NCBI GenBank assembly: GCA_947179485.1
Contig: OX359245.1
Coordinates: 7,855,001 to 7,919,000, forward strand
Source: Allacma fusca
Lineage: Eukaryota; Arthropoda; Collembola; Symphypleona; Sminthuridae
Direction of reading: 5' to 3'
DNA length: 64,000 bases
Shown: positions 11,098-22,443 of the stretch, one piece after another
Layout of the letters: the number at the start of each line of letters is the position of its first letter
How positions within the stretch are numbered: position 1 is the first letter of the stretch
Notes under the pieces: generated by a model
Database searches by the model: none
The model's input: the letters and a program-made list of their open reading frames with translations, nothing else
Told to the model about the DNA's origin: nothing
Translations under genes and position numbers: made by a program

Positions 11098-11616
11098 ACT
11101 AAGGGCGTATCCCATGAGGTATAGTCAACCGACTTTAACTGAAAGAATTGTGACCACGAGCTGAAAAAGATAAAGAGCAAAGTTTTAATTTTTGTCAACG
11201 TTGACAAATTGTGTTACCAGGTAATGGATCAAGCCACCTCCTGCGTTGGTAGATGGTTTTCCAATCAGTGGCTTGATCCGCCAGTGATACAATTCTATTT
11301 CCGAAATATTGTTTTTCTATTCGAATTTTAATTCATAGTAATTAAAACTCTAGCAAATTACAACACATCTAGAAGCATGTTTACTTGTGTACGGAAATTC
11401 CCCTTTGCCCCTTATTTCTACGTGTTCGGCAGTAATTTTGGAGTATTAGTTTCAACTACGACCTTGATAAATAATTTAGACTTACCCATCAAAAAGCAAC
11501 GTACTATTGTCCTTGTGAACATAAATACCAACTGTCACAACACTTTGTTAGTTGAACTAACATTTATTGACTGTCTTTGCAACTAATACTGTAAAACTAA
11601 ACTGTCCTCTCTTTAA
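11098..11616. repeat. Dispersed repeat copy, inverted relative at 20405-20760
   Basis: The sequence from CCATGAGG / AGTCAACCGACTTTAACTG through CACAACACTTTGTTAGTT matches the reverse complement of 20405-20760 over its whole length with moderate divergence. This copy carries about 150 extra bases (about 11219-11370), including a perfect 12-bp inverted repeat GGATCAAGCCAC (11226-11237) and GTGGCTTGATCC (11268-11279). Nature unknown, probably a mobile-element fragment. Confidence 0.75.
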
Positions 11617-11790
11617 TATAATGGGTATATAAAGTCACTGTTTTCGTTGTTATTAATGTAAAGCTGGCTGAGGGAAACGTTAACTTGGACTGCATGCATG
11701 CGGACGAAATTAATATAGAATCTCGAAAAGTTCCACAATGCACTAGTTATGGGAAGTATTTCACGGTCACGTGCATAGATGCACACATTT
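11612..11790 (-). repeat. Dispersed repeat copy holding the unoccupied LTR target
   Basis: On the minus strand this matches 23270-23392 (ATGCATGCAGTCCAAGTTAA and flanks) and then, directly after, 30831-30877 (CATTaATAACAACGAAA and ATACCCATTATATTAAA). In this copy the two halves are contiguous around one CATT (complement of 11655-11658). In the other copy the 7.4-kb retrotransposon separates them. Confidence 0.85.
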
Positions 11791-13221
11791 GCACGCGTTA
11801 GCAAACCATTAACAGCGAAAAGTTGTTAGTGATTACTTCTGGTGTTAACGCATGTGCGGAGTTGATTATCTTGAGCAGCATGTAATGCGGCAATCAACGA
11901 ATCGACGATGAATATATATGGAATTCGTCCGTTAGTAAGAGAGTTTGATCTTTTCTTAATTTCCTTTTCCTGATCGATATATACCGTGTTTTCATATATA
12001 AACTATTTGAGTTTACTGGTACATACTGTATGGTTGACCGTATATAGCGTTCAAAGTGAATAGAAATCCCTACGATTTGAAATTTGTCCGTGTCACATTG
12101 AATGAAAAGAGTATTCGCTGGAAGCTGCATATACGCAATGTATAACAACCGAATTGTGAATGCAAATTTGGAGAGATATTTTTGGAGTTCCAGATAAGTT
12201 CCAGGTAAGTATTTTATTTAGGTAAAGAATAGATGATATTTGGTGCATGTCATACAATACGGTAGAGACTCATGGACTCTATCTCATAGAACTACCAAGT
12301 CAATCTGATTTCGTGAGTATTAGTGACATCTTAAGGTCCATTTTAGGTCGTTTTACTTCAAATTGATCTGGTTGGTCGATACTAATACAGTCTAATGTCA
12401 GATTGACGTTGTATATAGGGAACATCATTTATTATGAAACTTGGTGAGTCACGAGTAGCAAATCATCTATGGTTGACTTTATCGGCGCATTAAAACTCAC
12501 TTGACACAAGAATGGAAGGTTTATTGTACGTACATTATTTATATGGGCGATGTTAGGCAAATTCACCATTAATTAGGCAATGCCCAGTTTTTGTGATTTA
12601 ACGTGTATTTTCACAATTCCCACTACACAAATCAATCACCAAGTACTATAGAACACTATAACAAAAATCACTTCAAGTTTATGGTGTCTGCTAGACATAC
12701 AATACAATTTGGATTTTTTTTCAATTCATGTAGTTTTTGTTGTAGTTTTGTATCTCGAAAACGGATATAGTTTGTTTTGTTTTGTACAAAAGACAAAACC
12801 AATGGTAAAAACAAACCAGGCAAGTATACTACTGTATCAATTTTTTAGCTCGGTAATAAAACCAAAATTTTAAATAGCTGTTGAAATGTTTCGAAAAATA
12901 GTGCAAAATGCAATATCTTTAGCCCCATGCTTGGTCCGGCAACAGCAACGTTCCATAGAATTATTAAAAGTATTTGTTAATAATAAAGTAGTTAATAAAC
13001 TGTTCAATATTCTTCAAATATGTTTAATAACCATATATGGGAATGAAAGTTAAGAATGTACGTTTGTGGTGACTGGAGACATTCCCAGCAAGGAGTGGTT
13101 TTGCAAACCGTTGGAATTGCAGTTTGCATTATATTGTTAAGTTCGATTCAATTTTTGAACTAGGTCCAAGTACTAGTTCTCATCCTTTTGATCGTGGACG
13201 ATTAAAAGAAAGGAAGTTAAA
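11791..13221. other. No supported gene
   Basis: AT-rich DNA. A tract near 12720-12830 is rich in TTTTGTTTTGTAC-like words, similar to one at 50985-51140, without clear ends. No coding or RNA gene supported. Confidence 0.4.
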
Positions 13222-13348
13222 AAATACATTATCAATTCATTATCAAATTACAACATCAGAAAATTGGGCAAGATTTTCAAAGCTGCTTTCACTCAGGCTA
13301 TGAACGACTTCGGCAGATTTCTAGAAGATGAAACAATTCAAATTAGAG
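13222..13348 (+). pseudogene. Exon-like block with good splice donor
   Basis: An open frame reading SNYNIRKLGKIFKAAFTQ and MNDFGRFLEDETIQIR runs to a consensus donor AG|GTAAGC with GT at 13349. It looks like genuine alpha-helical coding sequence but no family is recognised. The frame also continues past the donor to a TGA, so splicing is not proven. It heads a group of three coding-like blocks to 14.3 kb. Confidence 0.35.
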
Positions 13349-13481
13349 GTAAGCATACTGCCAATTTCCAACATGTCTATAGTATGCTAAATTTCAACAA
13401 TCATAATTTTAAATGAGGAACGTATTCGCTACAAACAATGAACAAATCACCGTCACAATTAAAATTTGTTTACATCTGCAG

Positions 13482-13729
13482 GAACACGTAATTTTGGACG
13501 CCAGTGCTGCCCTAATACACGTGTATGAATTTGTGGATAGTTTAAAGGATTGAGTAAATGAGGTAATATTGGAAGAAACGACGACCATCAAAACAATTTT
13601 AAAGGCTGCGAAGTACGATGCAAATGTAAGAAAACGCAAATGCTTCAACACAACCACCCGGGCTAATATTGCGATTTTTAATTTGCTAGCCAATAAAGTA
13701 ATCGAAACCTCGGTCCAACTGGAACCAAG
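13482..13729 (+). pseudogene. Exon-like block with one TGA
   Basis: Bounded by an acceptor (TTTACATCTGCAG, AG at 13480-13481) and a possible donor (CCAAG|GTATTC, GT at 13730). The frame reads EHVILDASAALIHVYEFVDS then LKD, a TGA at 13551, then VNEVILEETTTIKTILKAAK and a basic RKRKCFN segment. Eighty-two codons with a single stop suggests a recently broken exon. Its phase does not match the donor at 13349, so the two may not be consecutive. Function unknown. Confidence 0.38.
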
Positions 13730-13929
13730 GTATTCAGGGCACTGTACATTTGAAAGTAAGACAAATTCGAAATCGATACGCTTGTTTACCATTTCGAATA
13801 TGCTCTGATTGCTGTATTTAACGTCACATTTTGATTTAAATGAAGAAGGATACCTGCAGCCGAGTATTACTGTTGGCCAATTTTAACAGGATTTTTATCG
13901 TATAGGTAACGATTTATAGAGGCATAGGG

Positions 13930-14193
13930 GATTTATTAATGATCAATGATTTATCTTCGCGATTGAAAGTTGTGGGTTATACCAAGCATCCCATAATACA
14001 GATACTGCCGCTTGCGGTTTATCAGTGGGGTTGCACGAAGGCCATGATCGCGGATTTGTTACACGGCTCCACCAAAATTACTCAAAAAAATCTTATTTGA
14101 CATTTAATAGGGCACACAACGCAATTTCTTGTGTTGTTGCCCACCGAAAGACCTGTCCCCCGAAGTTTCTTGAATGTAAAACAGGAAGGCTAA
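13930..14193 (+). pseudogene. Exon-like block with one TGA
   Basis: Eighty-seven codons open except for TGA at 14098. The reading includes SSRLKVVGYTKHPIIQILPL, YQWGCTKAMIADLLHGSTK and, after the stop, FLVLLPTERPVP. The hydrophobic and charged pattern looks coding. A short segment near 22380-22430 reads similarly (SDNMIRILPFVLHN), hinting at a related block there. No domain recognised. Confidence 0.35.
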
Positions 14194-15467
14194 TAACCTC
14201 GAGAGTCGTTTTGCGTATGCTAAACTTCCAAAAAGGAGACATAATTACGATGGTCAGAAAATTGAGAAACGTATTGCGTATTAAGGTAACCATATTACGA
14301 TGCAGTATGCAACACATGTTGTTGTTCAATATTTTTGCATATTATTAGCAGCACTCGTAGTAACATGGGTACGATGTGTGTTTGTTGTAATATAGAAAAA
14401 CTATATAGCCAGTGTTCAAAACTATGTACATCTGAAAATTGCGCGACGGGTGCTGTCAATAGCAATAATTGTAAGAGCAATTCGTATAAGTCAGATTCTA
14501 GATGGAATAGTTTTTGGCAGATGCTGTGTTGCTGGAAATGAACTAGCTGTGTGTATGTTTTCTTATTCCAAAATAGAATTAGGGAAAATTCGTTAAGCTC
14601 ACATTTTTATATACATTATTGATTTAATCACTTGTAAGTATTTTGGTTTATATTTTTGTTTTATCTTTGCAAATACATTTGTAAAGTTTTTTGTTTTATT
14701 TTTTGTTTCATCTTGGTAAAACCATTTGTAAACTATTTTGTAAGATGAAGTAAACGATTCATTTTTAAAAACACTGCAAATTTAAGGATGCCCAAATCTA
14801 TATATAGCCTGAGAAAGTAACCAACAGATGCATTTATGCAGTGTTGTGAGAACAACAATGGTTGCTTCTCAGTTTCAGGAATTCTGGTTAATAACAGTAA
14901 ATACATTTGGGATTTATGTAGATGCAGTCAAGCTATATGATGTAAATGGTACTCCAAATCAGTTAAAAACGTATGTATGCAGTATTACTTTATATTCATA
15001 AGGTACTTAAGTTGAAGTTCAAGACCAATATAAAAGTGTACCAATTTAAATAAATTGTACTGATTTCTTGTGAATGTTGAGCGAGAATGTTGATGTTCGT
15101 ACAAGTTCTATTTAAACACATGTTATGGAAACATAACGTATTGTTGAAATGAAATAATATTATGTTCTGTATCAGGTTCTGTATCAGTAAAATTATTGCA
15201 TAAACATGCATGCACTTATAGTACTGCAAAAATTAGAAATACAGCGAAAGGATGTAGGTTAAGTTGTTATTATAATTAGGTGCGTGAGACCTTTTAATTT
15301 GTAAATATGAAAACATGAGCACACAAGGTGTTTATATAGTGGTTTTTATTGTTAAGTTAATCTTAAAAATAGTGTGCGTTCTGTTATAAACTATCAAAGT
15401 GAGAAGTGGTTATAGAGTGGATCTCGTACAAGAGTATATATTTTGTGTTTCTGTGGTAGTAAGTATA
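14194..15467. other. No supported gene
   Basis: A continuing frame to about 14285 (LNFQKGDIITMVRKLRNVLR, before a GTAACC donor-like site) may belong to the preceding block. Beyond this I see only AT-rich DNA with some TTTTTGTTTT-rich segments near 14.64-14.71 kb. Confidence 0.35.
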
Positions 15468-15677
15468 ATGACGGAAGAGCAGGAACAAATGACTAAAGAA
15501 ATATTGCAGGAGTATTTAGGTCCCGAGCTAAACGACCTAGCAACGAATGTACACGATGGACAGTCTTTCAAGGACTCAATCTTGAAACACATCACCACTG
15601 AAATTATTGAGCAATTGGCATTCCATACATTTTTAAAAAACATAGAGGTGGTAGAACATGACAACGATAATGATTAA
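15468..15677 (+). CDS. Small acidic ORF, first block of gene copy B
   Basis: A 69-codon frame with ATG at 15468 and TAA at 15675. The sequence is acidic and helical (MTEEQEQMTKEILQEYLGPE at the start, FKDSILKHITTEIIEQLAFH in the middle) and ends in an Asp/Asn-rich tail. The frame is also open 23 codons upstream but without an ATG, so I chose 15468. No family recognised. It lies upstream of, and in the same orientation as, the spliced blocks of copy B, and could be its first exon or an independent short gene. Confidence 0.4.
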   Translation: MTEEQEQMTKEILQEYLGPELNDLATNVHDGQSFKDSILKHITTEIIEQLAFHTFLKNIEVVEHDNDND

Positions 15678-15992
15678 GTTCAATGTACAGTATAGTTCAC
15701 ATGACGTTATTTTCCAATTGTTGTAGTATTTCATTAGCACTAATGTAATTAGGTTAAAGCATATTTGGGTAATATTTTCCTCCATTTAAGTAGAGTAGAC
15801 GAAACAGGAGCTTGCAGCAGAGCTTCTGGATAAACCGTCGATTCGCCCTTGCAGCTGAAAACAACAAACATACATCTCGAGTCTTGCCTAGGTTTGTTGT
15901 CACAAGTGAATTTATACACAGACCACAGCATCTCCATGAAAGCATTAATTGTAAACCGGAGTGATCTGATATTGTTTTGTTATAAATTCTAG

Positions 15993-16279
15993 GCTCCATT
16001 CCAGGATCTGAACTGCAGAAAGATGGAGCAACGAAAGATCTTATTCATACTCTAGCGGTTTTGCTGGTGTATCTTGAGGAGCGTAGGGAGTCGCGATGTG
16101 AATTGGAGTCTGCATTTCAAAATTGTTTGTCGAAAAAATGTTTCCAACTGAAGTTAAAGTCAAACCTGGAACGGACAAGTTTCAACCAGACGAGCTAACC
16201 CGGCAGCGTTGTGCATACGTATCTGAATGTTCAACATCTGGCAAAAACAAACAATGGACGGTCGTGTATGTATTTTCAA
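15993..16279 (+). pseudogene. Copy B exon-like block with homopolymer frameshift
   Basis: It starts after a good acceptor (ATAAATTCTAG, AG at 15991-15992). The frame reads GSELQKDGATKDLIHTLAVL, LVYLEERRESRCELESAF and QNCLSKK. At the run of six A near 16132-16138 a second frame takes over (MFPTEVKVKPGTDKFQPDEL, then ECSTSGKNKQWTVVYVF) to a donor AAAG|GTAATA at 16280. A one-base change in that run reconciles both. Either the gene is broken or the assembly has a homopolymer error. Product unknown. Confidence 0.42.
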
Positions 16280-16341
16280 AGGTAATAATCATTCCAATTA
16301 GTACACTAAATTATTTAGATACTATACATGCATCATTGTAA

Positions 16342-17143
16342 ACAAAATTTGCACCGAACTGTTTTTAGTTAGACACAAATTTAATTAAAGTATAATTTGC
16401 ACAATTGAAATTGTTAAAAAATATGATTCTATACTCTTATTTTGTACCAGCGTTTCGTTAAGTGTTATTTTACATATATAGACGTGTAATTTTTGAAAAA
16501 TCAAGCTAACGTAATTCTGTGTAAGATTCAATTATGTAGTTTTAGTTTATTAGTACGTTTAGAAAATCACAACAATAAAAAGTAATAATAATAAATAAAA
16601 CGTGTGTACATTTAAAATCGAACAGGTGCTTATGCAAAATTACTTCATTGTAATTTCCTTTGACTGCTTATAAATAGTGCAAACTGCTTGCATTTGAAGG
16701 CACATATATCCGTGTATATGTATGTAAATGAATGTGTACAAAATCATCACGCTTATAGACAGACACTAACGCGACAAACAAATAACTCTGAAATATATAT
16801 GCATACTCAATTTTAATTTTAATTATAAGTAATATTACGTAACTTACACGTAATTATAATAGTGAATATCAAATTTTAAACAACCTGAAAAGTAACCATA
16901 TGAATATCTATATTTTGATAGTTAATCGCGACTGCAACATGAGAGTGAGTTTTATTTTTTTATTCAATTGACGTTTGTACTCAATGCACGTGCTGATTGA
17001 TACATTCTTACAATTTTGGCAATGCCTGTAAAAAATGGATTGTATATGATGCACTCAATCATTGTTCATTTTTCATTTCGCGTTTGATTTCGAAAGGTAC
17101 TTAAAAGAAACTTATTTCGAAGGTTAAAGGTACTATTAACCTT
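16342..17143. other. Probable intron or intergenic, nothing supported
   Basis: AT-rich, with no frames of note. It lies between coding-like blocks of copy B. Confidence 0.4.
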
Positions 17144-17452
17144 ATGCAAGAATTTGATGCATCTGTCGCCGCAGTAAATAGAAATGAATATGAAAACATT
17201 TCTGGTAGTTCATTGGACGATGGTACGAGTAATGAATCAGTTTTAGAAATGACGAATGAAATAGCCATCGGAAATTGTGGTCCGGTAACATTTACAATCA
17301 GGGGAAGAAATTTGACGGAAATTGATCGACATTGTCATGTCATTGAAATTTACAGCTGCTTACGTAAAAATAATTGGAATTTCGCCAAATCAAATTGCGA
17401 CCGTAATAAACATACACCCCAACCAGATTATTACCAAAACACTTCTCAATAA
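17144..17452 (+). pseudogene. Copy B coding-like block
   Basis: Open frame of 102 codons from ATG 17144. It begins MQEFDASVAAVNRNEYENIS, is acidic and Ser/Asn-rich for about 45 residues, then reads NCGPVTFTIRG and continues to TAA at 17450. Coding potential looks best in the first 50 codons. No recognised domain. It precedes the well-paired exons at 17577-18285 and is probably part of the same gene. Confidence 0.38.
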
Positions 17453-17576
17453 GGTATCAAATCAAACGGCAACTTCAAACCGACAAATTAGAAAGTATTT
17501 AAATTAATTCAATATATTTACAGATATCTCGTTCCCGAGTACTGACATGCCACCGCTGATCTACCCTTTTGAATAA

Positions 17577-17723
17577 GCGCTGGAGATACTTAAAAGTGAC
17601 ACCAAAGCTGCTGAAATCCCAACTGGAATGTGGACCAACCGTAATAAAAACCAGAAGAATTTGGTTAAGGGAGTGTTAGACATGTTACACAGACGATTTC
17701 TGATTATATATGTTCATTTTTAG
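17577..17723 (+). pseudogene. Copy B exon, paralogous to 2140-2247
   Basis: Reads ALEILKSDTKAAEIPTGMW then TNRNKNQKNLVKGVLDMLH, matching the copy A block in order and orientation. A TAA immediately precedes the first codon. The acceptor seen in copy A is absent here (AATAAGCGCTGG in place of CAGGTAGCGCTGG), so this exon may be skipped or dead. Unspliced, the frame ends at TAG 17721, which is the acceptor of the next exon. Confidence 0.45.
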
Positions 17724-17870
17724 GACTCAAAGATTTTGAGAGGGAAAGGTCTTCGTTTTCAGCGTCAAGAAGTTGTGCTCCAATAATTGGCTCTTGGGGA
17801 TCACTCAGCGATATGTCTAGTGAAGAGGATTCATACCTGGAATGTTTTCAAGAGGAAACAATTAACAACG
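17724..17870 (+). CDS. Copy B 147-nt exon, intact
   Basis: A clean exon: acceptor TTCATTTTTAG (AG 17722-17723), donor AACG|GTATGC (GT 17871), open throughout. Reading: LKDFERERSSFSASRSCAPI, IGSWGSLSDMSSEEDSYLEC, FQEETINN. It is acidic, Ser-rich and probably disordered. The paralogous exon at 2292-2432 keeps the donor but has a TGA and a lost acceptor. Constraint on SW(G)SL.DM..EEDSY.ECFQ suggests a functional motif, but no family is recognised. Confidence 0.55.
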
Positions 17871-17917
17871 GTATGCAAGAATTTCTTATAGTGCAAACTA
17901 ATTTAACAATCATTCAG

Positions 17918-18285
17918 TTACTGTTGCACGTATATTGTGTAAATATAAAATGAATACTCTTATGAGCACTCGGGAATTTAACTCAGAAATTGTCGCAGAA
18001 ATTGATTTTCCTGAGGACAGCACAATTGAAAGCTTGCCAAATGTGGGACTGAGAAAATCTACTTTTGTCGGAACGCACAAAAACGAGACGATAAAACATT
18101 GCTACTACACCATGGGTTCAAACGTCATTTCCTACATGCATACTGAAATACCCGCAGTGAGTCAAGCATCTATCACTACCAAAGAGAGAGTGTCAAACCA
18201 ATCGCAGAATATATTCTGCATGAAAATTTAGACGATGTCGATTGTTTACACAACGACCTAACAAGCGAAAGTGAGGTTTTATCAG
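17918..18285 (+). pseudogene. Copy B 368-nt exon with late frameshift
   Basis: Acceptor CATTCAG (AG 17916-17917), donor TTATCAG|GTATG (GT 18286). Reading starts VTVARILCKYKMNTLMSTRE and continues through EIDFPEDSTIESLPNVGLRK to KERV. Comparison with copy A then shows a shift: PIAEYILHENLDDVDCLHND, then LTSESEVLS, continues in another frame from about 18193. So copy B too carries at least one frameshift here, unless a small intron or sequence error explains it. Confidence 0.5.
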
Positions 18286-18442
18286 GTATGAAGAAAATAA
18301 ATTGTGTCATTAAGGGGAAATTCGGATTTAATTCAAAAATGAAAAAATGCTTATATTTTTAAATGTCCTGCAATAATTAAATATTTTGTAGCGATAAAGA
18401 ATAAAGATTCGACAGGTCCATCCAGAAGCTAAAGCCGTTTTA

Positions 18443-18860
18443 ACAAGTGTTCTCAATGGTGGGTATCAAAAGTCTTCTCCGTCTTTATCCGAAACACATG
18501 TAACTCCAGGTGAAAGCGTGCTTTCCGACCGTGAGTGCTCTGCAGGTTTTCCGGAGAATTTGACAACTATCGCATTAACAAAAATTTCAAACAAATTTCA
18601 ACGGCCTTAATTTGTTAAAACTTCGTGGACACTCGTGGGGTAAAAGTAAGAGATCAAAACAATTCAATTTGAAATGCATAGGTCGGTTACAGCGGTCTAG
18701 TTATGGTACGATTCCGTTGTTAATTTTGACTGCAAATACGAATCCGATTTGGATACGTACAAATTGGTCAAATGTAAGTGTTACATATACGATTCGATAT
18801 GTAAGCACAAGCACGTTATATTATAACATTATAAAAGCTACTGATTTGGTCTTCCAATAA
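18443..18860 (+). pseudogene. Copy B 3' coding blocks
   Basis: SVLNGGYQKSSPSLSETHVT, then PGESVLSDRECSAGFPENL, is open to TAA 18608. Next a reading VVNFDCKYESDLDTYKLVKC, a Cys/Lys-rich segment, matches copy A VVTSDCKCETDLN and runs to about 18816. A long alternative frame, 18612-18860, overlaps it. Copy B has fewer stops than copy A here. No recognised domain. Confidence 0.42.
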
Positions 18861-20404
18861 TTGTGCGCCACTATATGTAGTTCCAGGAAATCCGCAACTG
18901 ATGAGACTAGTAAAATTAAAGTCGGGTTAGAAGCATTTCTGCTGTAAATCCGCTAAATGCTTACGCAAATGTACCTGCTTTATAAAGCAAGTAGCTGTGA
19001 TATATGTTGTGATGGAATAAGTTAAATTATTGTTTGTATTTTTCTTGGTTGAATACATGGTTAGTGGTTATAATACATTTAGAAAGTATTAATTGTTCAT
19101 TAGTTGATGATTGTTCTGTTATAGTTTTCCGAAGCTTCGTTTAGTTTAAAGTAATTGTTGATAATGATTTCTGTGTACCTGTAATATATAGTGTGATATA
19201 TAGTGTCAGTGTAAGTATGCAGACAGCTTAAGTCTGAAAGAAATGACGTTGATTCCATTGTTTGTAATGTTTTTCGTCGAAGAAATGTTTGTTATAGAAA
19301 TAATATTTAGGAATTATTAAGTTTGTTTAAGGTTCTATAGTAAACGTTTATAATAATGTCCGTGCAAGTTTATGTAGTATTATTCCTGTTACAATTGAAA
19401 GAGTAAACTGGGGATTATACAAGATGTAATTGCAGATTGTTGTTAAAAGGTAGCTGTGTTTTTCGTTTGATGTGTTTGTATTTCGTATTAGCCTTTTCTG
19501 ACAAATTGTGTAATAAAGACAAAACGAAATACTCCAGTTTTGTCAAGAGGTTTTTCGTTTGATACGGTCGTAATCCCGTGTGAACTTTTTCTAACAAATT
19601 ATATAATAAATATCAAACATAATGTTCGGATTTTGATTCGGATATTCCTGTCGAGCGACACAATGCAAGGCATGGCCTGTAAACTTTGTGCTACAATCAG
19701 TGCATAGTTACAAAGTTACATCAAGGCTGCTCATTACAAAAATGTATGTAGTATGAAGGAAGTAAGGTTTTGTCGTTTCTACAAAATTCAACTGGAATAG
19801 CACAGTATTGTATATTACTAATTATAAATGAAAAATAATTAATAATATTATATTAAATTATTAATTTGATATAACATCGCAGATATCAGCACTGTTTTTG
19901 AATTAGTGTTCAACTTGCTGTAAATATATACACATACAAAATAATCAGATTTTTTAAGGTATATTCAAATTCATTGTGAATATACATACGTCGCTGTGAA
20001 TTAAACTGAAACGAATCCTTATAACATTTGAAGCAATCCCAGTGTTCTCAAATATTTTTATGAACGCCAACATGGATACAAACAATGACGAATTAAAAAT
20101 CTCGCATCTTCAATAGAGTTAGGACTCTCAATTCAGGGACTTCACCAACATTAATTGGCTGAATCGAGACCGCATGCGCGTTATTTAACAATGCCATATT
20201 TTCCCTCTTCTGAGCTTTATTGTCCTTATGCATCTTCGTGTAAGTATATATGATACATGTGCATTAGCACGGGTAAAGCTTATAGTTTAACTGTTTAGAT
20301 TTTCGTTCCCTAAACCACGGCAACATGTTGAAAGGTTTGGTTTCTTTTGCATCTCTCATAGACATAAAGACATGCGGATCGTACGATTTCTAGGTTTTGC
20401 GGCA
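18861..20404. other. Downstream of copy B, no gene
   Basis: AT-rich DNA. The phrase CAATCCCAGTGTTCTCAAAT at 20035-20054 matches DNA 3' of copy A (3478-3497 region), so the paralogous duplication extends to about here. Nothing else supported. Confidence 0.45.
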
Positions 20405-20760
20405 TTAGAGAAGACAGTTTATTTTAGATTATTTTTTGCAAAGACGGTAAATAATGTTAGTTTAACTAACAAAGTGTTGTGACAGTTGGCATTTATTTTC
20501 ACAAGGACAATCGTCTGCTACTTTTTGATCAGTAAGTCTAAATTAAATATCAAGGTCGTAGTTGTAACTAATGCAGCGAAATTACTGCCGATCACGAAGA
20601 AATAAGGGGCAAAGGTGAATTTACGTACACAAGTAATGTGTAATGGTAACACAATTTAACGATGCCGAAAATTAAAACGTTGCGCTTTCTCTTTCTCAGC
20701 TCCTGCCCACGATTCTTGCAGTTAAAGTCGGTTGACTAAACCTCATGGGAAAACAAATAA
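20405..20760 (-). repeat. Dispersed repeat copy, inverted relative of 11098-11616
   Basis: The reverse complement matches 11098-11616, for example TCAACCGACTTTAACTG and GTCACAACACTTTGTTAGTT. It lacks the roughly 150-bp hairpin-bearing segment present in the 11-kb copy. Confidence 0.75.
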
Positions 20761-22443
20761 AGTTTGCTATGAACACACGTGGACATATATTTAGACAAAA
20801 TATATCATAAGCATTATATGGTTTCCAGTTTATTCAAGTTAACTCGAATTTTCCCGTAACCTTTAACCGGATTTGTAGTTTTGAACCACAAAGATCGAAC
20901 AATCTAAAAAAAGGAAAACAATTTGCTTCAAGTTGAAGAAATTGGTTACAATTTACCATACAACATGGTCTGCTCAATGGCATCCTAGTTATGTTTATAC
21001 ATCTGCTTAGGTCTGTTCAATGGTCGGGTCATTGATATTGTAGTTATGCGCTTTGGTCGGTTCAATGTTTGGTTCATTGAACGATCATTACTTTAAACGT
21101 TTCAACAAAATCCGTTTTCTTGTAGCAGGTGTAAATAAGATAAAACAAGCGCAGTTATTATTCTTGTAATGACTATAGTTTGTTTGGTAAAGATTTCTGA
21201 AGTACAAGCAAAGTTACGATTTCCACGTATTTTAAAAATTATAATAATTAGATACGTCTATAGGTTGTCTGACAGTCAAAATCCCACGTAGTCAAGGGAA
21301 CAGGTGTCTTATAGATTACAATATATCCACTGAATTAGGTCAATCTAGGCCATTTAATTTAGATTTCAGATGATAATTTAACATACAAAACCCCTATGAC
21401 AGCACGCACGACAGCATGCATTGTACCTTGTAAAATAAGTCACGTTCCAGACTTTATCATTACATTCGAATGGCGGCTGTAGCGCGTTGACATTTTAAAG
21501 CTGGTAGTAGTTGCAATCATAACTTTTCAATGAAACAAATAATAATAGTTACATAAACGACACATAACAATCAGTTTTAGTCATACGTTATATTTCTAGT
21601 TGCTATGATTATAATCAGTGATATGATAATATAAGGAAGATCCTCAAGTATAACTGAATTCTTATAACTTTTAAATAAATATGTGTATGTTCTATAGAGC
21701 TTTTCATGTCAACGAAATTGTATTTAAAGACGTGAGACTACAGGGTACATAAACATGTTGAATATCTAAGATAAATGAATCCAAATTAATTTTCTTATTG
21801 TCCCGAAACTGTTAAAACTTTATTTTTGATGATTGGTTGCAGTTAATTCGATTGTTTGAATATTTATTAGAAGATCACTGCAAAGTTACTTTATGGAGAG
21901 ACAACATCTAAAATATATTGGAAAAGTTAAAAATCTGAAATTTGAAATTCCATCCGTAGCTAAATTAATAGAAATAGTGTTTGCATGAAATGACACCACG
22001 CCGTTTAACATTTGGAAACGTGATAAATTATTAGTTCAGAAGATCTGAAAAATGTGTTTGTTTTTTGACGATTCTCGTATCAATTATTTTGAATTATAGC
22101 AAAAATGGTTCGAACTGGAAGACATGTTTTCCTATGGTTTTTGTCAAGCAATATATATTGCACACATCAGAAAAAGTATTAATTAAAATGGTAAGTTCCA
22201 AGATTTTTGCAACAGGCATTTATAGGTATACCTCTTGTAGGAATCCCATAAGTGACGTCGCAGCAGTATCCTCTCAGGCTAAGTTTCTGAAATACTGGTT
22301 TATTACTTGTTTAGAGCAAAACCGACGACGCAAATGTGTTCCATATACCAGGGGCTTAAATTAATTTTAGGACCCATTCGGATAACATGATACGAATACT
22401 GCCTTTTGTGTTGCACAATTAGGACCATTTACAGTATATAGTA
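20761..22443. other. No supported gene; weak exon-like fragments at 22.1-22.4 kb
   Basis: Near 22095-22190 a plus frame reads KWFELEDMFSYGFCQAIYIA before a donor-like GTAAGT at 22191, and near 22380 SDNMIRILPFVLHN resembles part of the block at 13930-14193. These may be remnants of the same gene family. Nothing else seen. Confidence 0.3.
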
